A stretch of 16,996 nt of DNA, taken from assembly GCA_003990745.1 (NCBI GenBank), contig RBNI01002973.1, forward strand, positions 1 to 16,996. The letters run 5' to 3'. The stretch comes from Jimgerdemannia flammicorona (lineage: Eukaryota > Mucoromycota > Endogonomycetes > Endogonales > Endogonaceae). Shown one piece after another: positions 1-8,436 of this stretch; position 1 is the first letter of the stretch, and each line of letters starts with the position of its first letter. Below the pieces are notes generated by a model. It searched no databases. It was not told the DNA's origin and saw only the letters and a program-made list of their open reading frames with translations. A program made the position numbers and the translations under genes.

Positions 1-2
1 AT

Positions 3-17
3 AAAAAAAAAAAAAAA
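3..17 (+). repeat. A15 homopolymer inside LINE ORF1
   Basis: Fifteen consecutive A precede gatgtgatggctgatgg. The matching place in copy B (about 2536-2543) has only eight A followed by gagatgtgacggctgatgg. Read in the ORF1 frame the run encodes lysines, so it looks like slippage expansion of an internal Lys tract. A second possibility is the poly(A) tail of an unseen upstream element abutting a 5'-truncated copy A. The window does not decide this. Confidence 0.6.
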
Positions 18-1670
18 GATGTGATGGCTGATGGTCAGGGGGGGCAGGGGGTCCCAATGCAGAAGGGGGACCTGGCAGATGGTGTGACAGGACTGGTGGT
101 GGCACCATTACTCAAGAAGTCGATCTCGGAGTTTGCGGTGACCTTGTGCTTCAGGGGCTTGGCGGTGATGGCGAGGATGGTCTTGGGGCTTATTTTGAGG
201 CAGGTGGCTGGTGTGGCCTCGGTGAAGTTCTTGAAGGGACTGGAGGGGGTTGAGGTGGGCTTTGAGGAGGCCAGCCTTCTGGACAAGGCCATGAAGACTG
301 GAGTGGTAGTTGGGGAGGTGGTAGTTCCCATGGTGAGGTGCTTAAGGTGGGACCCCAGGGTGGTATAGCTTCTGGTGAGGGGGGTGCCCATGGTGACTAA
401 GGAGGAGACTAGGAGGAGGGTAGAGGAGGTAATGGTAGAGTATGGGGATGTGGTGGATATTGGCTTTCAGCTGTGGGAGGGGACAACTTTCAGGACCGGT
501 GATGTCGATGTCAGGATTTGGTTGGCAGGGAAGGAGGCCACAGGGAAGACAAGTGACTGGCCCTCAGTGCTGATGTGGGGGGCTATTGTCTGCAAGGTGT
601 TGAGGGTGAAAGGGAGTGAAGAGGAGGAGGAGGACTTGTTGGAGGTGCTGGAGGAGTTGAGTGGTACTGTGGAGAGAAGGGCAAAGGCCTGGAAGCTGTA
701 TGAGGAGTCAGCGCATCTGGAGGTTGTGGGAGGGAAGCGTATCTGTATAGATAAGAAGCAGTGGGAGCAGGCCCAGAGATGCAAGAGGCAGAGAGAGCTA
801 TTGGCAAGTATGACAGGAGAGGTGAAGAAGACAATAGTTGGAGCTGAGGAGTCTGGAGGCACTGAAGCCAGTGTCTGGGCTGGGAAAGGAGGAGAGGAGG
901 TGGAGGCAAAGGAGGCAGGGGCTGGGGGGGTGCTGGGCAAGGACCCTTTTGCTGATGGTACCTTCGAAGTATGGGAGCCGGAGTTAAATGCCACCCCCCC
1001 CCCACTTATCAGAAGGGGCCCAGTTGGGAAGAGAGGGATGATGGAGGATACAAGGATGCAGGGGGCCCAGCAGGTGCGATTTGGGGTTCCTGATGTGGGG
1101 CAAGAGGGTCAGGTAGTGGCAGTTGGTGAGGACGAGCTAGTGGATATTCCTGAGGAGGAGTGGGATGAGGCTGCCAGTGTAGGAGCTGATACTATGATGC
1201 TGGAAGCAGGGCAGCCAGGGACCCCAGGAGGGAAGGAGGTGGGGAACCTGTTGTGGATGCATAAGGTGATGGATAATCTTGCAGCAGAAGCTTTGGGAGA
1301 AGTGGACTTGCAAGCGATACCTGAGGAGTATTGGACAAGGATTCTGCATGGTGATGGAATGGTGGAGGCACTGAAGGTAGAGATTCTGAGTATTTTCCTG
1401 GAGGAGGAGGGGTATGAGGTTGATGAGGTGAGGAGGGCTGAACTTGGGGTAGTTGCCAGTAAGCAGGCGGCCTACTGCTGGGTAGAGCAGCATAGTTTGC
1501 GGCTCTGGTGGGAGGCCTGTCTAGAGTATTGCGAGGAATTTGAGAAGCATGAAGATGGGGCAATGGTAGAACTTCTGGGAGCATTGGCAGCACAGAAAGC
1601 AGAGGAGAGGGAGCTGGCTGCTGAACATGACTTGGACTTGGTGCAGGAGGAGCGGACTGCAGACTTGTAG
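3..1670 (+). pseudogene. LINE ORF1 protein, copy A (5' end outside window)
   Basis: One frame runs from the left edge to TAG at 1668-1670 with a single internal stop, TAG at 366-368. Copy B has CAG (Gln) there, so this is a C-to-T nonsense change. ORF1 proteins of LINEs are normally RNA-binding chaperones that form the RNP with ORF2. Visible here are two consecutive stretches with RRM-like strand/helix rhythm: about 105-330 (containing VASVKFLKGLEGVEVGFEEA), then about 363-530 (VPMVTKEETRRRVEEV ... GDVVDIGF ... TGDVDVRI). A Glu-rich, possibly coiled segment follows at about 615-720, then a long acidic C-terminal region. I see no CCHC knuckle. The protein aligns almost throughout with copy B. 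The RRM reading is by eye only. Confidence 0.8.
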
Positions 1671-1701
1671 AGGATGGGATCATGATATATCATTATTCCT
1701 T

Positions 1702-2081
1702 ATGAACAGTACAACCAACATTTTCTCTTTGAATGTGAATGGGCTAAGGGGCTCTGGGCAGTGCAAGAACATTTTTACTTGGCTCAAGGAATTGGAGACT
1801 GATCTCTTTTTACTGCAGGATGTTTGATGTGAGGATGAGGATGATTGGGTAGAGTGGACTAGGGAATGGGGTGGGGCCACTGCTTGGTTTGGAAAGGTAG
1901 CAATTTTGGTGAGGAAGAGTAGAGGTGAATTGGGGGAAATCAGGAGCTGGGGTGATCGCTTGGTCTGGGGAGATTGGCATCGGTCAGGGTGGGAATTAGT
2001 GAAGGTGGGCTCTTGCTACAGCCCTGTAGCTAGGGGTGAGAGGACTGCATGGATTAGGGAGCTGCTGGAGGAGGGTATTCT
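1702..2081 (+). pseudogene. LINE ORF2 endonuclease fragment, copy A (truncated by copy B)
   Basis: The ATG at 1702 lies 31 bases after the ORF1 stop and in a different frame. The start of an APE-type endonuclease is readable: FSLNVNGLRG (the Asn motif), LLQDV where the family usually has QE, and VGSCYSP (core strand). TGA at 1825-1827 interrupts it; copy B has CAA at that codon. Homology ends at 2081, before the GGDFN and SDH motifs, because copy B is inserted there. No reverse transcriptase remains in this fragment, so it is certainly non-functional as it stands. Confidence 0.85.
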
Positions 2082-2165
2082 CTCATCTTTCTCTGCTACA
2101 ATTCACGTTACACACACTTTTACAACACACTTTCAAGTCGTTTATTGGAGTAAGATACTAAGAAG
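2082..2165 (+). other. 5' leader of LINE copy B
   Basis: These 84 bases lie between the break in copy A and the ORF1 ATG at 2166. They are C/T/A-rich (ttacacacacttttacaaca) and unlike the G-rich ORFs. No TATA box or other promoter motif is recognisable. LINEs usually carry an internal promoter in this position, but that is expectation and not something visible here. The exact first base is uncertain by a few nucleotides. Confidence 0.5.
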
Positions 2166-3058
2166 ATGTCAAGCAGCAAGCAAGCCAAGGTGCGTACCAG
2201 GTCGGGTGGACCTGAGGCTTTCGACTGGCAGCATGTTGGGAGGAGACATAGACTGGGGATGGGGTCTTTTGGTGGATCGAGTGGACTGGGCAGCTCGGGT
2301 AGTAGTGGCGGCACTGGTGGGGGGGCAGGAGGGCAGCAGGGGCAGAGCTTTGCAGATATGCTGAGGACTGGGGGTTGGCCATTGTGAGCCCGCAGGGATC
2401 AGGCTGGAGGAAAGGGGAAGCACAAGGCTGAGAATGCTGAGGGAGCTAGGCCTTCGCTGGTGGGAGGTGGGGGAAGTGGAGGGACTGCTGGGGGTAGTGG
2501 TGGGACTGCTGATGGGGGCGTGATGGCGAATCTGACAAAAAAAAGAGATGTGACGGCTGATGGCCAGGTGGGGCAGGGGTTTCTGATGCAGAAGGGGGAC
2601 CTGGCAGATGGTGTGATAGGGCTGGCGGTGGCCCCGTTACTCAAGAAATTGATCTTGGAGTTTGCAGTGACCTTGTGCTTCTGGGGCTTGGCAGTGACAG
2701 CAAGGATGGTTCTGGGGCTTGTTTCGAAGCAGGTGGCTGGGGTAGCTTCAGTGAAGTTCTTAAAGGGTCTGGAGGGGGTCAAGGTGAGCTTTGAGGAGGC
2801 GGGTCCACTGGATGAGGTGCTGAAGACTGGTGTTGTGGTTGGGGAGGTGGTGGTCCCCATAGTGTGGTGCTTATGATGGGACCCCAGGGTGGTGCAGCTT
2901 CTGGTGAAAGAGGTGCCCATGGTGACTAAGGAGGAGACAAGGAAGAGGGTGGAGGAGGTGATGATTGAGTATGGCGACATAGTGGATGTTGGCTTTCAGG
3001 TGTGGGAGGGGACTGCAATCAGGACGGGAGACGTGGATGTCAGGATTCGGCTGGCGGG
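2166..3058 (+). pseudogene. LINE ORF1, copy B, 5' part (interrupted by LTR element)
   Basis: The ATG at 2166 follows aagaag and opens a frame of 297 codons up to the LTR insertion. The N-terminus is basic (SSSKQAKVRTR) and is followed by two Gly/Ser-rich stretches (about 2256-2355 and 2460-2520), which look disordered. The RRM-like region seen in copy A follows and ends at DVRIRLAG, where the LTR element begins. In-frame TGA stops occur at 2385-2387 and 2874-2876. Copy A, whose sequence covers the second site, reads AGG there. The downstream half of this gene is at 12196-13337. Confidence 0.85.
3054..3058. repeat. Target-site duplication, left (GCGGG)
   Basis: The five bases GCGGG lie immediately before the LTR start TGTAAT. 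The uninterrupted sequence in copy A at the same codon reads GCAGG (Ala-Gly). The right-hand partner at 12191-12195 is GTGGG. One mismatch separates the two and it is a CpG-to-TpG change. Five bases is the usual duplication size for Ty3/gypsy integrases. Confidence 0.8.
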
Positions 3059-3116
3059 TGTAATAGAGCAAACAGATGGGACGCGACGAATGACGAATGA
3101 TCACGTGACCCGGCGA

Positions 3117-3124
3117 TGACGTCA
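3117..3124. promoter_or_regulatory. CRE/ATF-type palindrome TGACGTCA in 5' LTR U3
   Basis: A perfect 8-bp palindrome, 12 bp if extended to gatgacgtcatc. It is the classic recognition site of bZIP factors of the CREB/ATF type. It lies about 260 bp upstream of the TATA box, in U3. The same palindrome is intact in the 3' LTR at 11451-11458, although neighbouring CpGs differ between the two LTRs. Regulatory use is inference. Confidence 0.45.
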
Positions 3125-3377
3125 TCATATAATCGAGCATGGCATACGAATGAATGAACGATGCGAAACGACATGGAAAAAACGATATCCAGCTTATCCT
3201 CAATAATCGGTGCCACAGCAACAGTTGCCACAGCTGCTGATCATTGCCTAGTAATTGAGGTCCTGAGCACAAAGATATTCTTTACCAAAAACCACCTGAC
3301 AAAGGTCGTGATCACAAACCTCATTATAGTTACCAAATTAGTCACTCATACTTAGTCAGAAATTGTGGACCAACTTG

Positions 3378-3410
3378 TATAAATACCCCCCAGTTTCCAT
3401 CTGAAATAAA
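3378..3410 (+). promoter_or_regulatory. LTR core promoter (TATAAATA) and AATAAA, 5' LTR
   Basis: TATAAATA at 3378-3385 is followed by a C-run, and AATAAA lies at 3405-3410. Transcription would be expected to start about 25-35 bp after the TATA box, so AATAAA lies near the U3/R boundary, and in the 3' LTR it could serve as the polyadenylation signal. The equivalents in the 3' LTR are 11712-11719 and 11739-11744, both unchanged. Confidence 0.65.
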
Positions 3411-3654
3411 GTAGTTTTTTAGTTCAGTCCTTGATACAAGAATTAAGTCCCCCCCACACACACACATTCTCCTGAGTCTTAGTAATGATATCTAAGTGAC
3501 TCTAGTGTTTCTGACTAAACTCCAGAAGTCTAGCTAACTTCTGCCAGAACTGAGACCGGTATATAAATCCCCAAAGACTTAAGTAAACCCATTGAACCTA
3601 AATTCCAAGGCAAATTCAGTCTGTGCACAGCAAAGAACAAGACCCTCAAAATAG

Positions 3655-3712
3655 GGCACAAGAGAAAGACCTTTGAAAGATAAGGCACACAAGAAAGACC
3701 TTTGAAAGATAA
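3655..3712 (+). repeat. 29-bp tandem duplication in 5' LTR
   Basis: Two adjacent 29-bp units (3655-3683 and 3684-3712), each starting ggcaca and ending in aaagacctttgaaagataa, differ at two positions. The same pair occurs in the 3' LTR at 11989-12046, so the duplication predates this insertion. It lies downstream of the presumed transcription start, in R/U5. Confidence 0.85.
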
Positions 3713-3763
3713 GGTACTGCTGCTACAACTACTTAAAGTGAGTGCTTCCTCAACTGAAGGCTT

Positions 3764-3786
3764 CTTGGTACACATTGTGTACTAAG
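3764..3786 (+). other. U5 stem-loop
   Basis: CTTGGTACAC, then ATT, then GTGTACTAAG form a 10-bp stem (one G-U pair) closed by a 3-base loop. The identical 23 bases occur in the 3' LTR at 12098-12120. The hairpin is transcribed in U5, about 75 bases upstream of the primer site. Structures near the primer site in LTR elements often act in priming or packaging; any such role here is inference. Confidence 0.5.
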
Positions 3787-3859
3787 TTTCTAAGTAATAG
3801 TCTACTTCCCTAATTATCCAAAGGATAAGAGAGGGATAGAAGTGAGAGTTATTACAACT

Positions 3860-3877
3860 TGGTAGCAGCGGATTACC
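3860..3877 (+). other. Primer-binding site (tRNA-type, initiator-Met-like)
   Basis: TGGTAGCAGCGG starts three bases after the 5' LTR. It begins with TGG, complementary to the CCA end of a tRNA, and TGGTAGC resembles the start of primer sites that use initiator methionine tRNA. The exact tRNA cannot be proven without the host tRNA set. Confidence 0.65.
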
Positions 3878-3957
3878 AGCCAAGAAGGCACCAAAGAACA
3901 CACTCCTGAAGTTGGAATCAGACCAACCTTGGACAGGAGTAACCCCCAGAAACAACT

Positions 3958-5790
3958 GTGGATCCCCAAACCAGAGCCAGAGAAGCCCTTGCCATTAGGA
4001 CCAGGTGGTACCAGGAAACCACAGACCTAAGGACCCACCAGCTGGTAATTGACCAGGCTTACAAGGATCTATACCAGACCTTTAGGACATACCACCCAGG
4101 ACTTAGGAATATTGTCAGCCATCGTAGGTTCTATGAACTCCTCTGAGGACACATTGGAACCACTAGGACCCCAGAATCTACTACTGTAGCCACCCAGGAT
4201 TTTTTAGATTATATCTCACCCCCTGCTGTAAGAGAAGCAGCTGCCGAGTGGATTGCCTCTGACAGTTATCATCATATCCCAACCAAGACCTCCCTCTACT
4301 ATAGGCTAGTTGTATACTATGCCTCTGCTATAACCAGGTATGAAAATGAGCAAGCAGGCCACCCATCCCCTACTGCTGAACAAGGAGCAGGTCCATCTAC
4401 TCAGCCAGAGACAGATATCCTCTTTGAAGGACCTAGTCAGTATGAGGATGCACTATCTCATCAGGGAAGGGAGTCAGATGAAGACTCTACAGGTTACCAG
4501 TCTGACGATAGTCAACGGGGAACAGCAGGCCTAAGAATCTACCAAGGAACCACAGAACAAGAAGATCAAACCCCAGAACCAACCCAGTCACCTATATAGA
4601 GGTTTGGTTTACCCTCTCTCATAGGACTCTTTGACTTAATATCCGGGAATCAAGTAACTCCAAGTCATACAGCACCACAACCCCACCAAGTAGAACAATC
4701 TTCAGGAGAATCTACCCCAACAGGCCCACCACCAATAGTCAATACAATGGTAGATGCCAACATTACAGCACTGACCACCCAGCTAGCAGCACTAGCAGGG
4801 ATAGTAGGACAAATTACTGAGCAGAACAAACCAACCAAGACCTTATGAATCCCAACATTCAGTAGAAAGAACAGCGATATTGAAAACTTCATCAATGCAG
4901 TTGATACAGGCTACTGAGCAAACCAATGGAATGACAACCGAGTACCTACAGGAATGCTCACCAACAACCAGATCAACACCCTCTAACAACTGTTTGATAC
5001 ATCAGCAGCACAAGTGGAAACAGTAGCCACATTCTTCACTGGAACAGCAGCCAAATTCTGGCAAACCTTGGAACAACACCCAGTAACCTGGGAAGCCTGC
5101 CCTCAAGTCAATGGACAAGTACCTGGCAACAATAGACCAGGTTGGGATGACCATGAAGCAGGCTCAGGACTCAAGGCCTTGCTACTGACCAAATTTCGAA
5201 ATGCGGCCTACATACAAGAAACTTGGAACAAACTATCCCAGATGAAGTTCCACAAGAATAGCGAAGAAGATCTAGAGACCTTTGCTACCAGAATGGATGC
5301 CTATCTCAAAACTGTTGGACTTACTTACCAGGAGAACAATTTGGCCATCAATGGTACCAGAGCCAACCATCTCTTTGCAGCCCTACCAGACTGGCTTACC
5401 CAGAAGATCAAGGAACAAGGTCTTCCCCAAGGATGCCCCCACTACTCATGGTGCTTTGCTCAAGTACAAAGAAGAGCCCACGAAATCCTTGCTGTACAAG
5501 CTCCACGAAATTAAGAACACAAGAAGGATAACCAGGATAGAAGTAATCCTACCAGGAGAAATGATCAAAGGAACCAGCGAAACCCCAGAGGACCCAGACC
5601 TCCCACTGAAGATGAAAAGAGATAGCTCCATGAAAAGGGATTGTGCTTCATCTGCAAGAAGGCAGGACATATCTCAGTTAAATGTCCTGAGAAGAGAAAC
5701 AGATCAGCTGAACCCAGTAACCAGAACATTACTGTCATCGGAGAAGGTCCAGGAAAGAAGAACTCTGAGAATGTCATCAAAGTACAGAAG
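3958..5790 (+). pseudogene. gag: gag polyprotein region (matrix/capsid-like, CCHC nucleocapsid)
   Basis: One frame (shared with dUTPase and most of pol) opens with GTG at 3958, probably a mutated ATG; TAA lies in frame just upstream at 3940-3942. The order is an N-terminal helical region (3958-4330), a Glu/Gln/Ser/Thr/Pro-rich linker (about 4330-4760), a retrotransposon-gag capsid-like region (about 4990-5480, containing FFTGTAAKFWQTLEQ and KLSQMKFHKNSEEDLETF), a basic Arg/Asn/Gln segment, and a zinc knuckle C-x2-C-x4-H-x4-C with its Cys/His codons at 5644, 5653, 5668 and 5683. In-frame stops are at 4144 (TGA), 4597 (TAG), 4846 (TGA), 4915 (TGA), 4984 (TAA), 5512 (TAA) and 5623 (TAG). Several fit Arg CGA or Gln CAA changed by C-to-T. 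No frameshift is seen within gag. Gag would form the virus-like particle and bind the RNA genome. Confidence 0.88.
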
Positions 5791-6240
5791 ATATGGTACA
5801 AGGCTACCATCCCCACTAAGGCCCACCCAACTGATGCTGGATATGATCTCTACAGTAGTCAAGAACTCACCATCCCACCAAGTACCAATGCTACAGTGTG
5901 AACAGGAATTGCAATGCAAGCTCCCAGAGGTATATACATCCACCTTGCTGAGCGAAGTAGCCTAGCCAAAGAGTTCAACATTGGACTAGGAGGAGGAGTA
6001 GTTGACCAAGGATTTACTGGTGAAATCTATGTCATCTTGCGAAATTTTGGAGACATATCATTTGAAGTCAAAGTAGGCCAAAGAATTGCTCAAGCAATCA
6101 TTGAAGAAATCCGTCAAGATCTCACAATTGAAGAAGTCCCCAAACTCTCCCAGACAGACCATGGCAAGAAAGGGTTTGGATCTACCAACAAACCTCCCAG
6201 TCAAAAGGTCACTACCATGAAGGAAAATGATGAAAACTAG
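5791..6240 (+). pseudogene. dUTPase domain (trimeric type) between gag knuckle and protease
   Basis: In frame with gag, five dUTPase motifs occur in the family order: DAGYDL (5833-5850), RSSLA (from 5953), GGGVVDQGFTGE with the catalytic Asp at 6004, GQRIAQAII (about 6079-6105), and a shortened motif 5 ending KGFGST (about 6169-6186). Enzymes of this family hydrolyse dUTP to dUMP and pyrophosphate, limiting uracil in the new cDNA. Two departures are visible. The motif-3 residue that is normally Tyr is Phe (6013-6015), and the Arg expected before the glycines of motif 5 is His. TGA interrupts at 5899-5901 (CGA to TGA fits) and TAG ends the stretch at 6238-6240. The family assignment is strong; activity of this copy is lost. 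Confidence 0.9.
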
Positions 6241-6810
6241 TACAAGAGAATTGTAGATAGTTATGCACCATGTGGATGATGCCCTCATTCTATTCGAATA
6301 TACTGTATAGAATATGTTGATGAATGCCATGCATGCCTCTCCAAAGTTTTCAAAATTCAATCCAAGAAATACCAAGCCCCACAGACTGAAGAATCCAAAC
6401 AAGATAACCCTCCTTGTAAAGGATGGGGAGAAACTGACTTTGAGGAGACTGACAGCCATTGGGACAACAACAATGAAGATGAAGAGCTCAATACTATCAA
6501 GAAGGAGGACAGTTGCATCAAGTTCACAGGCCAAGTCCACAGACAGAATGTCAATGTCTTGCTTGATAGTGGTGCTACTGGAAACTACATCAGCACCAAG
6601 ACCGCCAAGAGGATTGGAGCCTGAAGCAGACCAACTACTGAGAAAAGAAGTGTTACCTTCGGTGATGGAAAGACTGCTCCATTGACCAAGATCTGTGAAG
6701 ATCTCTTGCTCAAGATTGGCAAATATTAAGAGAAGTTGGACTTTAGCATTGTAGATCTTCCAGGACAGGACATCATCCTAGGAAAAGCCTGGTTGACCCA
6801 GCACAACCCA
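6241..6810 (+). pseudogene. pol: pol: linker and aspartic protease domain
   Basis: Same frame as gag and dUTPase. An acidic linker (about 6380-6500, EETDSHWDNNNEDEE) leads into a retropepsin-like domain. The active-site motif is LLDSGATGNYIS, with the catalytic Asp codon at 6565. The C-terminal DIILGKAWLTQHNP (from about 6769) is the hydrophobic-Gly motif typical of Ty3/gypsy proteases. Stops are at 6277 (TGA), 6622 (TGA) and 6727 (TAA). The enzyme would process the polyprotein inside the particle. One frame throughout means that neither frameshifting nor a separate pro ORF was needed in the ancestor, apart from the presumed point-mutation stops. Confidence 0.85.
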
Positions 6811-8436
6811 GATATCAACTGGAGAACCAATGATGTTAACCTGACCCATGAGGGCAGAAAGATCACCCTGACACCTCAGGAAGGCACCAACCACCAAGGA
6901 ATCGAAATCATCTCTGCCATTCAAATGAAGAGACTCTCTCGAAAAAAGGGAAACACCTACTTCATCTGTATAGTACAAGAAGTCATGGAAACTACAAGCA
7001 GCCCAATTCCAACAGAAGCTCAAGAACTGTTTGAAGAATTCCAAGATATATTCCAAGATCCTCAAGGACTTCCACCCAAGCACCAAATCCAACATGGAAT
7101 TGATCTTATTCCAGGATCTGAACCCCCATACAAGAGTATCTACTAACTGGCCCAACCTGAGCTCAAGACCCTCAAGGATGAACTGACCAAACTACTGGCC
7201 CAAGGATACATTGAACCCAGCCGCTCTCCATTTGGAGCCCCTATTCTATTTGTTAAGAAGAAGGATGGCTCTCTGTGAATGTGTATTGACTACAGAGCCC
7301 TCAACAAGATCACCATCAAGAACTGGTATGCCTTGCCCAGGATTGATGAGTTGCTACACCAAATCTTCAAGGCTAAGACCTTTTCTCTACTGGATTTGCA
7401 AAATAGCTACTACCAGATTCTCATTGATGAGAAGGACATTGAAAAGACAGCTTTCCGAACACGGTTTGGACACTACCAGTTCCGAGTCATGTCTTTTGGA
7501 TTGACTAATGCACCAGCAACTTTCCAGTATCTGATGAATGACATCTTTGGACCACTCCTCAACATCTGTGTCCTTGTGTATATTGATGATATACTAATCT
7601 ACAGCGAGACAGTAGAGTTACATTACACCCATCTCAGACAAGTACTGACCCTCCTGCGAGAACACCAGCTCTATGCCAAGATGAGCAAGTGTAAATTCTA
7701 TCAAGATCAGATTGAGTACTTAGGACACATCATCTCTGCTGAAGGTATCAATGTGGACCCCCGAAAGGTATCAGCCCTTAAGGATATCCCTATCTCTACT
7801 ACCCTCAAGCTACTCCAGCGCTTTCTGGGTATTGCTGGTTATTACCGAAGATTTATCCAAGGATACTCTGCTATTGCAGTCCCACTGACCAGCCTGGCCC
7901 ATAAAGGAGTGAATATCAAAGCTAAATAGACCCCTGAATGTACCCTGGCTATGGACCACCTCAAGAGACTCCTTACTGAGGCCCCAGTGCTGATTGCACC
8001 TGACCCTACCAGACCATTCACCCTGACCACAGATGCCTCTGATATCGCTATTGGAGCAGTACTCAGCCAAGAAGACTGCCCAGTGGCCTACCTTTCCCAG
8101 AAGCTCAAGCCAGCTGAGACCCAGTATACCACCCATGAGAAGGAACTCCTGGCTATTGTCACTGCACTCCAGGAATGGCACCACTTCCTCCTAGGACAGC
8201 TATTTGTGGCCTATACTGACCACCATGCACTGTGGTATATTCACACACAGCCTATGCTGACCCACAGACAAGCCTGCTGGATGGAAATCATTGCCAACTT
8301 TGATATGGAAATCAAGTATATTCTAGGCAAAACCAACCGTGTGGCTGATGGTTTCTCCAGGTACATGGAAGATGAACTTGTCTTCATGGTCAAAGTAATT
8401 AGAGACCTTACCCAAATGATCAAGGATGGCTACTAG
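6811..8436 (+). pseudogene. pol: pol: reverse transcriptase and RNase H
   Basis: Reverse transcriptase is clear: [35 protein letters not shown] (motif A with Asp), FGLTNAPATFQ (motif B) and the YIDD active site at 7579-7590, then the connecting region FLGIAGYYRRFI. RNase H follows with its acidic residues: LTTDASDIAIGAVLSQ (Asp codon 8032), KELLAIV (Glu 8143), YTDHHAL (Asp 8218) and VADGFSR. Catalytic residues are all preserved, but stops occur at 7144 (TAA), 7276 (TGA in the SL-MCIDY position, fits Arg CGA), 7927 (TAG, where Trp TGG is usual) and 8434 (TAG). There is no insertion or deletion in this region. It would synthesise cDNA from the element RNA. Confidence 0.93.

Larger units (their letters stand above)
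1..2081 (+). mobile_element. LINE (non-LTR) retrotransposon copy A, partial
   Basis: A two-ORF non-LTR retrotransposon copy that enters from the left edge. It is closely similar along its length to copy B (2537-3058 continuing at 12196-13751), with mostly single-base differences. It contains ORF1 and the first about 127 codons of ORF2. Homology to copy B stops abruptly after the shared string gagggtattct at 2081. From 2082 a different sequence begins, which is the 5' end of copy B. The remaining 3' part of copy A should therefore lie beyond copy B, outside the window. The APE-type endonuclease in ORF2 places it with APE-bearing LINEs. I cannot assign the clade (L1/Tx1-like or other) with certainty. 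Confidence 0.85.
3059..3856 (+). repeat. 5' LTR (798 bp)
   Basis: It begins TGTAAT and ends ATTACA, an inverted terminal pair with the canonical TG...CA. It aligns without gaps to 11393-12190 (constant offset 8334). By hand count about 42 positions differ, of which only one (3083 G against 11417 C) is a transversion. Internal features are a TCACGTGA box (3101-3108), a TGACGTCA box (3117-3124), a TATA box (3378-3385), AATAAA (3405-3410), a CA microsatellite near 3455-3466, a 29-bp tandem duplication (3655-3712) and a strong hairpin (3764-3786). Confidence 0.95.

Noticed and set aside
467..1005. Pro/Ser-rich minus-strand ORFs across LINE ORF1 (also 1137-1683, 12148-12770, 12676-13038)
   Set aside because: They are complements of a Gly/Glu-rich sense gene and have the low-complexity composition expected from that. 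No independent motif.
3161..3355. Plus-strand 64-codon ORF in the 5' LTR and its equivalent at 11507-11689
   Set aside because: It lies in U3 upstream of the TATA box, has no protein-like motif, and the duplicated pair adds no independent evidence.
3530..3775. Antisense ORF of 81 codons in the 5' LTR, with an open counterpart at 11864-12109 in the 3' LTR
   Set aside because: It stays open in both LTRs, but these are two copies of one sequence that differ mostly by transitions. There is no start context or domain, and it overlaps U5 features. Most likely chance.
5282..5965. A 227-codon plus-strand ORF overlapping gag and dUTPase in another frame
   Set aside because: It is a shadow frame. The zinc knuckle and dUTPase motifs lie in the other frame, and this one shows only low-complexity basic sequence.
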